Of a DNA stretch of 25,000 bases, positions 17,346 to 25,000 are shown in pieces. The notes under the pieces were generated by a model that made no database searches, was not told the origin of the DNA, and saw only the letters and a program-made list of their open reading frames with translations. Origin of the DNA: Prorocentrum cordatum (lineage: Eukaryota > Sar > Dinophyceae > Prorocentrales > Prorocentraceae); NCBI GenBank assembly GCA_963575745.1, contig CAUYUJ010004558.1, forward strand, positions 678,418 through 703,417. Reading direction: 5' to 3'. The position numbers were made by a program, and so were the translations under genes. Each line of letters begins with the position of its first letter. Position 1 is the stretch's first letter.

Positions 17346-17580
17346 GTCGCCGAGGCCACCTTGGACTCTCCAACCCCTCGCGAAACGCCCCGTCCAGATC
17401 CCTGGGAAGGGGCAGGGGGAGCGGTCAAGACACCCTCCACGCCCGAAAGCTGCCTCGCTCACTCCCACCCGCCCTCCCAACACATAAGTAGAACCCGGGC
17501 CTCAGCATGTTCAGCGATCGTCTATGGATGGGCAGCAACTTGTGAACCAATGCAGACCCCATGTGCGCGATGGGGCGACG
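17346..17580. other. spacer, nothing recognised
   Basis: This is mixed GC-rich sequence. I see no gene motif, repeat unit or strong foldback. Confidence 0.5.
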
Positions 17581-17763
17581 TGCGCCACGCGTGCCAGGCG
17601 CTCCAACTGCGCCAGGCACCCCTGGGGCCCAAGCGTGCCAGGCACGCCTCGCGCGCTAGATGCGCACGTGCTCCAAGTGCTCCATGCGTGCCGCATGGTC
17701 CAGCCGCGCCAGGTGCGCCACGTCTGGGGCACGCGTAGAGTGTGCCAGGTGCGCCCGCGCACG
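17581..17763. repeat. ~9-bp degenerate minisatellite
   Basis: The stretch divides into 9-bp words such as TGCGCCACG, CGTGCCAGG, CGCTCCAAC, TGCGCCAGG, CGCCAGGTG and CGCCACGTC, with CCA recurring in nearly constant phase and an occasional slip. Nine is a multiple of three, so tripeptide-like frames appear on both strands, but no frame has a recognised domain. Confidence 0.6.
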
Positions 17764-17769
17764 TAACAG

Positions 17770-18116
17770 CACACATAAGGAAACATGTCGGCAGCCACCG
17801 TCCTCGCCGAAAACCTGTGCACAATTGCGGCGGGGATGGTGTATGGTGGGCTTGCACACAGCAGGCAATATATCAGCACTCCCGCGGTCCTGGTCAAACA
17901 CCAGTGGACGGAGGTCGCGGGGCGGCCGCGCATGATCCAGATGTAGCCGCGAAGTGCATGTTGCATTTTTGACAGGGATGTTGGACTTGCGCAAGGCAGG
18001 CAAAATAAGGACACCCCCGCCGTCCTGGTCAAAAACAGATGCAAAGTGTTCGCGGGGCCCACGAGCATGACCCACGAGTTTGCCCCAAAGTGTGCTTCGT
18101 TTTTTTTTGACAGATA
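17770..18116 (+). repeat. ~135-bp tandem modules ending in T(n)GACAG
   Basis: GGGCTTGCACACAGCAGGCAA (17850) and GGACTTGCGCAAGGCAGGCAA (17983) start two copies. Each continues with CCGTCCTGGTCAAA or CGGTCCTGGTCAAA, then a GCGGGGC block and TTTTTGACAG (ends near 17975 and 18110). A partial copy without the left half precedes them. No gene is seen. Confidence 0.7.
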
Positions 18117-18119
18117 GAG

Positions 18120-18482
18120 GGGGGGTGCATTGGTCCTGGTTGGCTGCCGGTCGCCTGGGGGAGGGGGCGCTTATGAATTGGGGATAGTGATAAACCCCTC
18201 CCCGAAGGGGAAGAAGGGGGGTTGGAAGAGGAAGCGTTCTAAACCACTCGCGCCCTAAAGAGCTGGTGGGATTTACATTGCCCAACTCGCAAATGCACCT
18301 TCGGGTTAGAATGATGCCCTGGCCCCCAGGGCTCAAGACCCTGCCTGGTCGAGCCTGGAAGCGATTAGTTTCCAATCGCGCATCCGTTGCCGATGGGGGC
18401 TGTTCATGCCCCGCACGACACAAAATGATGTTGTTTCGCCACCGAGGGGTCGTTTCGCCAAAGTATCGGAGACGTATCATCG
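18120..18482. other. hairpin-rich intergenic segment
   Basis: Four short foldbacks occur in ~220 bp. They are CCCC-GAA-GGGG (18200-18210, extendable to 18194-18223), GCCCTGG-CCC-CCAGGGC (18316-18332), GCGATT-7-AATCGC (18361-18379) and GGGGC-7-GCCCC (18396-18412). A direct repeat TTTCGCC follows (near 18434 and 18453). No gene is recognised. It lies just upstream of the exon at 18510. Confidence 0.6.
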
Positions 18483-18509
18483 ATGACAGGGCGACGTGTC
18501 CCCCCCCCC

Positions 18510-18953
18510 GCTGAGCCAGTCTCCCATTTCGGCTCCCCGCACAAGGGCGGGCACCAGGACGACGACATCGTGGTTGGAGTGGACCCTGGGCTCAGCAAGA
18601 AACACAATACCCTCGTGTACGAGGGCAGGCGCGAGAAGCTGACCGGGTCGCCACTGCAGTCGCTGCAGCGAGCCTCCGTGAGTTTCGACACCTTCTTCAT
18701 CCCCGATTTCCCACCGGATTTCAAGTACCTGGAGCAGCCAGCTCCGCCCGCAGAGGATCCCTTCCAGGAGTGCTACGACAAGTGGGACAGCGCTTGGGCT
18801 AATTTCCTCGACGCATACGTCGTCTGGTTCCCAGACTCGAGCGGCAACCGCCGCTTCCAGAGGTGCTTCAGGCTTCTGGGAGGCCCCAAAACCCAGGAGG
18901 CCTTCGCAGAAATTCCCCTGGACCTCCGCATGCTCATGCTACGGCTCGTCGGT
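18510..18953 (+). CDS. exon of an unrecognised protein
   Basis: About 148 codons read as real protein: varied composition, no repeats, and mostly G/C-ending codons over a long stretch. It has acidic DDD then IVVGVDPGLSKK near the start, an aromatic-rich middle (FDTFFIPDFPPDFKYLEQ, CYDKWDSAWANFLDAYVVWF) and a hydrophobic end (LDLRMLMLRLVGS). I do not recognise the family. The frame is open from an ATG at 18483 across a C10 run (18500-18509), but upstream residues look like noncoding DNA, and I place the exon after it; CAG or AAG acceptors near 18546-18562 are alternatives. The 3' end is uncertain: the frame continues through nested palindromes and a (TCC)n poly-Ser tract to a stop at 19203-19205, which I regard as read-through into intron. 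Whether it belongs with the C2 exon 3.2 kb upstream is unknown. Confidence 0.6.
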
Positions 18954-18961
18954 TCTCTTCT

Positions 18962-19045
18962 GAGCCCGTTCACTCGGCACCTGAGCCCGTTCGAGTGCCG
19001 AGTGGGCAGCCGAACGGGCTCGGTCCCAAGTCCACTCGGCAGCCG
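18962..19045. other. nested palindromes built from two 10-bp arms
   Basis: GAGCCCGTTC occurs at 18962-18971 and 18983-18992, and its complement GAACGGGCTC at 19012-19021. CACTCGGCAC (18971-18980) pairs perfectly with GTGCCGAGTG (18995-19004), and CCACTCGGCAGCC recurs near 19033. Two alternative foldbacks are possible. Confidence 0.8.
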
Positions 19046-19101
19046 GATAGGCCCAGACACAGAAAAGGTTCAGAAGGCAATCCCAGTGGGGTCCTCATCC
19101 C

Positions 19102-19165
19102 CCTCCTCCTCCTCCTCCTCCTCCTCCTCCTCCTCCTCCTCCTCCTCCTCCTCCTCCTCCTCCTC
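19102..19165. repeat. (TCC)n microsatellite
   Basis: A pure TCC run of about 21 units. In the frame of the upstream exon it would read poly-Ser. Confidence 0.95.
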
Positions 19166-19620
19166 AGTCCCACTGCTGGCGAGTTCAACCCACTCCCGAA
19201 GCTGATCCACCCCTTGGCGCTCCCAGCCACGCTGGCCAACCCAATCACGGTTTGCCACTGGGCCGGGCACTCAAAGCCCACCGATCGCGCGATCGCAATG
19301 AGTGTTTCCTCCTTTCGGGAGGCGCCAGCTATCCGCCTACAGCAGGCTTGTGCCGCCTCTACGTGGCAGCGACGCCAGCGCGCTTTCGAGGTTCAACATC
19401 CTGCGGGAGGCGCGAACGTGCCTTGGGACCCACAGAAACCAACCCACGGCGCGAAACACATGCGGAAGATGGCGCCGACAGCCCCAGGGGACCCTTGAGA
19501 GCGGAGACCCTTCAAGATTAGATGGTCCACGCCGTGCCTCCCACATCGTCAAGGACGCCGTCCCAGCAGCAGTCTTAGCCCCAGGCCAGCCTGGCCTGCA
19601 TCGGTGCAGGTAGATGGTTA
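19166..19620 (+). other. possible degraded coding or unique DNA, unrecognised
   Basis: Non-repetitive, mixed-composition sequence with frames of about 90-100 codons that end without a recognised domain. It contains the palindrome CGATCGCGCGATCG (19282-19295). I cannot support a gene, but it is the least repetitive stretch after the two exons. Confidence 0.4.
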
Positions 19621-19740
19621 GTATTTTGCAGTTTTTGTTTTTTCTTGTCCTTCTCCGTTTCCTCCTCCTCCTCCGTCCTCCTCCCCCTCCCCCTCCTCCT
19701 CCTTCTCTCCATCATCATCCCTGTCCTCTCCAGACTTGTC
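19621..19740. repeat. CT-rich low-complexity tract
   Basis: TTTTTGTTTTTTCTTG followed by CCTCCTCCTCC, CCCCTCCCC and CTCCTTCTCTCC. It is the pyrimidine counterpart of the GGA tracts elsewhere. Confidence 0.85.
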
Positions 19741-19811
19741 GGTACGGGCGGGCTGGGCGTTTCGCCTGATACTTCCTCATCACGCATTATCCTGAAGCTT
19801 GAACTCTACAG

Positions 19812-20158
19812 CAGCTTCAAGAATGGAGGGCGGGTGGCTTTCAACATGTGGTTTTCGCTTTAGCGCCGCGCGCATTCGTCTTAAAAGGTTGCCGCAGCTT
19901 CAAGGATAGAGTGACCGAGGGCGGGTCGTTTTCAGCATGTGGCTACTGCCTTAGCGCCACACGCAGTCGTTCTAAAAGCTTGCAACCGCAACAGGTGCAA
20001 AGATGGAGGGCGGATCGTTTTCAAAACGTGGATTTCGCCTTAGCGCCGGTAAGCATCGTCTTCAGAGTTCGCTGCAGCTTCAAAGATAGAGGGCGCCGTT
20101 TCAACGTGTGGCTCTCACTTCAGCGCCGCGCACATTCGGTTTAAAGGTCTGCAGCAGC
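19812..20158 (+). repeat. ~85-bp tandem repeat F, four units
   Basis: CAGCTTCAA(G/A)-type starts fall at about 19812, 19894, 19989, 20074 and, partially, 20154. Each unit holds GGAGGGCGG, TTTTCA-C-TGTGG, CTTAGCGCC and CATTCGTCTT-like blocks in the same order. Units differ by substitutions and small indels, so frames are not kept. Confidence 0.85.
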
Positions 20159-20178
20159 TCAAGAGATCCTGGACTGGT

Positions 20179-20398
20179 GTTCTGGCACGATTTAGGATTG
20201 TAAGGGCGCAACAGACACGTGGATTCGCGGTGTTAAAGTCCCAGGAATGGCGTTCTGGTGCGATTGAGGATTGCCAGAACTCAACAGTTACGTTGATTCG
20301 AGGTGGTAAAGTCCTAAGAACGGCCTTCTGGCACCATTGAGGGTTGCCAAACGGTATAAGTTGAATGGGGCATTCCCCGCAATCAAACAATATTCCTG
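20179..20398 (+). repeat. 73-bp tandem repeat G, about 2.6 units
   Basis: (G/C)TTCTGG starts lie at 20179, 20252 and 20325, exactly 73 bp apart. Shared blocks are GATTGAGGATTGCCA, CAACAG and GTGTTAAAGTCC or GTGGTAAAGTCC. It follows repeat F with no clear gap. Confidence 0.85.
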
Positions 20399-20540
20399 CA
20401 GCGAGGAATTGAGAGGGAAGGTGCATTGCATCATTGTTGACGCGTCTTGGGTTTAGACTGGTCCTCCTCATTCTCCACAAAGTTTTCGCCCTCCTCTTAT
20501 TCTACCACTGCAGTTGGTGTGCTGCCCACCATCTATGGTT
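20399..20540. other. short spacer before satellite H
   Basis: Mixed sequence with no recognised gene or repeat. It leads into the first decayed arms of the satellite. Confidence 0.5.
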
Positions 20541-22390
20541 TCCCCATACTTCGGCAATTTCCAAAGGCGACTTATGGGAAACCCGAGGTCGCAGGGAGTC
20601 AGACGCGAGCCCCACGACCTTAAAAAACTCGTCCTGGAGTTATGCGAAACCCATAGGTCGCCAGAAACCCCGAGGGAATGCGGCGCCCTCCGGGTTTCCC
20701 AGAACTGTCCCCGCCGAACTATGGGAAATCCATAGGTGCCAGAATTTTTTCTAGGGAACATGGCGACCTATGGGTTTCCCAGAATTGCACCCACCGAGCT
20801 ATGAGAAACCCATAGGTCGCCAGAAACCCTTCATGGAACCTGGCGAGATACGGGTTTCTGGCGACCTATGGGTTTCCCGGAATTGCCCCCGCCGAATCAA
20901 GGGAAACACATAGGTCGCTGGAAACCCTTAGGGAATTTGGCCACCCATGGGTTTCCCAGAACTGTCCCCTCCGAACTATGGGCTTCCCGGAATTACCCCT
21001 GCCGAATCATGGGAAGCACCTAGGTCGCTAGAAACCCTTAGGAATCTGGCCACCCATGGGTTTCCTAGAACTGCCCCCGCCGAAGTATGGGAAACACATA
21101 GGTCGCCAGAAACCCCAAGGAATCTCGCCCCCTGTGGGTTTCCCAGAAGCGTCCACGCCGAAGGGAATTTGGCCACGTATGGGTGTCCCAGAATTGTCCC
21201 CGCCGAGGCATGGGAAACTCATAGGTCGCCAGAAACCCCGAGGGAATCCAGCGCCCTCTGGGTTTCCCAGAACAGTCCCCACCGAATTGTGGGAAATCCA
21301 TAGGTCGCCAGAAACCTGCAGGGAATCTGGCGACCGGACTTGCCCCGTCGAACTATGGAAAACCTTCAGGTCGCCAGAAACCCCTAGGGATTCTGGCGAC
21401 CTATGGGTTTCCCAGAATTGCCCTCGCCGAATTCATGGGAAACCCGTAGGTCGCCAGAAGCCCTTAGGGAATCTGGCGATCTATGGGTTTCCCAACATTG
21501 CCCCCGTCGAATTATGGGGAACCCATAGGTCGCCAGAAGCCAGCAGGGAATTTGGCGACCTTTGGGTTGCCCAGAATTGTCCCCGTCGAATTATGGGAAA
21601 CCCATAGGTCGCCAGAAATCCTTAGGAAATCTGGCGACCGATGGGCTTCCCAGAAAGGCCGCCGCCGGATTTACTGAAACCCATAGGTCGCCAGAAACCC
21701 TAGGGAATCTGGCGACCTATGGGTTTCCCAGAATTCTCCAGCGACCTATGGGCTTCCCAGAATCGTCCTCGTCGAATTAGGGGAAGCCCATGGGTCGCCA
21801 GAGACCCCGAGGGAATATGGCAACCTATGGGTGTCCCAGAATTGTCCCTGCCGAGCTATGGGAACCCATAGGTCGCCAGAAATCTTTCGAGGGAATCTGG
21901 CGACCTATGGGTTTCCCAGAATTGCACCCGCCGGCTTATGGGAAACCCATAGGTCACCAGAAGCCATTCGGCAATATGGCGACTTATGAGTGTCCCAGAA
22001 TTGCCCCCGCCGAATTGTGGGAAACCCATAGGTCGCCAGAAGCCAGCAGGGAATTTGGCGACCTTTCTGGGTTTCCCAGAATTGTCCCCGTCGAATGGGA
22101 AGCCCATAGCTCGCCAGAAATCCTTAGGAAATCTGGCGACCGATGGGCTTCCCAGAATGGCCGCCGCCGCATTTACTGAAACCCATTGGTCGCCAGAAAC
22201 CCCGTAGGGAATCTGGCGACCTATGGGTTTCACAGAGTTGTCCCCGCAGAGTTATGTGAAACCCATATGTCGCCAGACGCCCCATACGGAATCTGGCGAC
22301 CGATGGGTTTCCCAGAATTGCCCCTGCCGAAATATGAGAAACCCGTAGGTCGCCAGAACCCCCGTAGGGAATATGGCGACCTATGGGTTT
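20541..22390. repeat. satellite H subtype 1: alternating inverted arms, ~79-bp unit
   Basis: Each unit has the arm GGGAAACCCATAGGTCGCCA, a short loop around CCCTTAGGGA, the complementary arm TGGCGACCTATGGGTTTCCC, and a linker of the type AGAATTGCCCCCGCCGAATTAT. CATAGGT anchors at 21220, 21299, 21524, 21603 and 21682 show ~79-bp spacing. About twenty units are present, with decayed ones at the left edge and some deletions (for example near 21160 and 21330). Repeated peptides shift frame between units, so I call no gene. Confidence 0.95.
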
Positions 22391-24130
22391 CCCATGGCTC
22401 GCGGCGGCGAGCGGTGTGTCAGGTTCCGAATTATGGGAAGCCCATACGTCGTCAGAAACCCATTGGAGATCTGGCGTCCTATTGGGTTTGCCATACTTCC
22501 CAGCGGCGAGCGGGGTCCAGGTTCCAAATTATGGGAAACTCATAGGTCACCAGAATCCCCTAGGGAAGCTGGCGACCTATGTGTTTCCCATACTTCGCGG
22601 CGGCGGGCGGGTTTCAGGTTCCGAATGATAGGGCCCCCGTGGGTCGCCAGATACATTTAGGGAATATGGCGGCCTATGGATTTCCCATAATTCGCGGCGG
22701 CGAGCGGCGGCAAGGTTCCGAACTCTGGGAAACCTATAGGTCGCCAGAAACACTTAGGGAATCTGACGACCTATATTGGGTTTCCCATAAATCGTTGCGG
22801 CGGGCGGGGTCCAGGTTTCGAAATATGTGAAACCCATAGGTCGCCAGAAATCCCGAGGGAATTTGTCGCCCTATGGATGTCCCATAATTCGCGGCGGTGC
22901 GCGGGGTCAAGGTTCGAATTATGAGCAGCCCCAGGTCGCCAGGAACCCTTGGGGAAAATGGCGACCTATGGGTTTCCCATAACTCGCGGCGATGAGCGGG
23001 GTCCAGGTTCGAAATTTTGCGAACTTATCGGTCGCCAGAAACCCATCGGGAATTTGGCAACATTTGGGTTTCCCATAATTCGCGGCGGCGGGCGGGGTAA
23101 TACTTCAGAACTTTGGGAAACCCATAGGTCGCCAGAAACCCTTAGTGAATCTGGCGACCGATGGTTTCCCATACTTCGCAGCGGCGAGCGGGGTCCAGGT
23201 TCCAAATTATGGGAAACTCATAGGTCACCAGAAACCCCTAGGGAAGCTGGCGACTTATGGGTTCCCCATAGCTCGCGGCGGCGAGCGGGGCCCAGGTTCT
23301 GAATTATGGGAAACCCGTAGGTCGCCAGAAACCCTTAGGGAATCTGGCGACCTGTGGGTTTCCCATAAATCGCGGCGGCGGGCAGGGTCCAGGTTTCGAA
23401 TTATTGCGAACCCATCGGTCGCCTGTCACCCATCGGGAATTTGGCAACATGCGGGTTTCCCATAATTCGCGGCGGCGGGCGGGGTCATCATTCAGAATTA
23501 TGGGGAACCCATAGGTCGCCAGAAACCCTTAGGGAATCTGGCGACCTATGGGTTTCCCATAAATCGCGGCGGCGGGCGGGGTCCAGATTTCGAATTATGG
23601 TGAATACATAAGTCGCCAGAAGCCCATCGGTAATCTGGCAACATACTCGCGGCGGCGAGCGGGGTCCAGGTTCGAATTATTGCGAACCCATCGGTCGCCT
23701 GTCACCCATCGGGAATTTGGCAACATGTGGGTTTCCCATAATTCGCGGCGGCGGGCGGGCTCATCATGCAGAACTATGGGAAGCCCATAGGTCGCCAGAA
23801 ACCCTTAGTGAATCTGGCGACTTATGGGTTTCCCATGATTCGCGGCGGCGAGCGGGGCCCAGCTTCTGAATTATGGGAAACCCACGGGTCGCCTGAAAGC
23901 TCTTAGGGAATCTGGCAGCCTATGGGTTTCCCATAACTCGCGGCGGCGAGCGGGGCCCAGGTTCCGAATTATGAGAAAACCATGGGTCGCCAGTCCCATA
24001 ATTCGCGGCGACGAGCGGTGCCCAGCTTCCGAATTGTGGGAAACCCATAGGTTGCCAGAAACCCCTAGGGAATATTGCAATCTGCTGGTTTCCCATAAGT
24101 CGCTGCGGCGAGCGGGGTCCAGGTTCCGAA
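22391..24130. repeat. satellite H subtype 2: ~97-bp unit with GC-rich linker
   Basis: The arms are those of subtype 1, but the linker is CGCGGCGGCGAGCGGGGTCC plus AGGTT, flanked by ATAATTCG on the left and CGAATTAT on the right. The linker flanks are therefore also complementary and extend the arm to about 30 bp. The change of linker is abrupt near 22398. Anchors at 23123, 23219, 23316 and 23510 indicate ~97-bp units. The array stops at a microsatellite near 24138. Confidence 0.95.
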
Positions 24131-24165
24131 GTGAGTAACATTTTATACATATATATATGTATATA

Positions 24166-24204
<39 letters not shown>

Positions 24205-24222
24205 ATGTGTATATAAATAAAA

Positions 24223-24277
<55 letters not shown>
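24131..24277. repeat. (AT)n and (GA)n microsatellite
   Basis: ATATAT and GTATAT runs end in a clean (GA)n tract at 24261-24276, immediately before the 5' end of family A copy 5. Confidence 0.9.
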
Positions 24278-24278
24278 T

Positions 24279-25000
24279 TCTCTATTCCTATATTTTCATA
24301 TGCCCGGGCGGGGGGAAAACCCGTCCCCCCCCCCAAAAAAAAGGGACTCCTGGGATCTGGGGCTTTGGAACCCTCCGGACGGGCCTCGAAGCGGCCCCCC
24401 GGGCCTTGCAGGGCAATTTGACAAGCCTTCGCAGCACACCTGGGGCGATCAGGGGTGTCATCGGAGACGTCCCAGAGACCCCCAAGACAGCACAAGAGCG
24501 CTCCAAGAGTGACCGACGTGACCTCAAGATGGCCCAAGAGGCCTCCAGGACGGCCCCAAAGAGGCCTCCAAGAGCACTCCCAGGAAGGCCCCAAGAGGCA
24601 AAACTCATTAGTTTTCTGTTGGTTTTTGGTGAATTTTGGGGTTCTCCTCTTTTGGGCTTCCGGACGCTCCAAGACGGCGGTCTTCTGGGCGTCCGAAGCC
24701 GCCTGGGAGGCTCCAAAATCGCCCCACAAACATCCGAAAGGGCTTCCAGGCAGTCCAAGAGAGCCCCAAAGCGGCACAACACGGGTCCAAAATGGCCCTC
24801 AGAGAGCCCCATGGCGGCCCAAGATGGCTCCAAGACACCCTCCGAAGCATTCCAAATCGTGACCCGGTCGTTCAGGGAGACCGCGGTTGGAGGCAGGGTG
24901 GCCCGAGGAAGCCCCAGAGGCCCCCAGAATACACCCAGGAGGCCTCCTGAAAGCATTAAGAAAGCCTGAAACAACTTTTGTGAGGCCCCCAGAGAGGCTC
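24279..25000 (+). repeat. family A repeat, copy 5 (subtype A1, cut by window edge)
   Basis: It starts with TTCCTATATTTTCATATGCC, then G-run and C-run blocks that could pair, then the A body. GTGACCGACGTGACCT near 24509 marks subtype A1, and the core pocket is at about 24600-24675. The copy is on the plus strand like copies 1-2, and its 3' part lies beyond the window. Confidence 0.9.

Noticed and set aside
18560-18600. IVVGVDPGLS read as a RuvC/RNase H-type first strand
   Set aside because: A DPG after hydrophobics is reminiscent, but no further acidic motifs in the expected order or spacing follow within the exon.
20541-24130. Resemblance to a CRISPR array
   Set aside because: Regularly spaced palindromic repeats suggested it, but the intervals are not unique spacers: they are two families of near-identical linkers and loops. 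Unit sequence is degenerate, and no cas-like gene is present.
1-25000. Dinoflagellate spliced-leader relics, tRNA or rRNA genes
   Set aside because: I looked for the GCCATTTTGGCTCAAG-type leader end and for cloverleaf-like segments on both strands by eye. Only partial matches such as GGCTCAAG (5303) were seen, too short to support.

Overview
The window looks like nuclear DNA from a eukaryote with a very large, repeat-dominated genome. My best guess is a dinoflagellate. The grounds are very sparse coding sequence, G/C-ending codons in the two convincing exons, many families of GC-rich tandem repeats and foldback hairpins, and AT or GT microsatellites at repeat ends. No rRNA, tRNA, bacterial operon, CRISPR array or recognisable transposase was seen, and no spliced-leader relic that would settle the lineage. 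The assignment is inference.

Layout. 1-340: remnant of a 14-bp minisatellite, then AT/GT-rich microsatellite. 340-2256: two head-to-tail copies of a ~950-bp GC-rich repeat (family A, subtypes A1 then A2). 2257-3905: microsatellite, a diverged A copy, a short unique spacer and a solo A terminus. 3911-5195: a 77/129-bp satellite organised as a 206-bp higher-order repeat. 5196-6485: A-like fragments, a duplicated module and long GGA polypurine tracts, ending in a strong hairpin. 6774-8665: two A copies on the minus strand. 8843-12700: a ~10-11-bp periodic array punctuated by hairpin modules, with one monomer inverted. 12711-13553: microsatellites and a degenerate 14-bp minisatellite. 13595-14285: a tandem ~340-bp module. 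14286-16190: short repeats, one exon of a C2-domain protein (15016-15303), and three copies of a 14-bp box, two of them preceded by short palindromes. 16190-17345: GGA tract and three ~260-bp modules. 17581-18115: 9-bp minisatellite and ~135-bp modules. 18194-18953: hairpin-rich DNA, then a convincing exon of unknown function. 18962-20398: nested palindromes, (TCC)n, and ~85-bp and 73-bp tandem repeats. 20541-24130: a 3.6-kb satellite of alternating inverted arms, the most striking structure here. 24279-25000: a fifth A copy, cut by the window edge.

Only two stretches read convincingly as protein-coding, both on the plus strand and 3.2 kb apart. They could be exons of one long-intron gene or of two genes; the sequence does not decide. 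The many other long open frames come from low-stop, GC-rich repeats that are open in several frames at once. The unusual content is structural: several unrelated-looking repeat families all build short stable foldbacks. GAA-loop hairpins recur at repeat ends, two-tier hairpins recur at array boundaries, and the 3.6-kb satellite is essentially a chain of hairpins.
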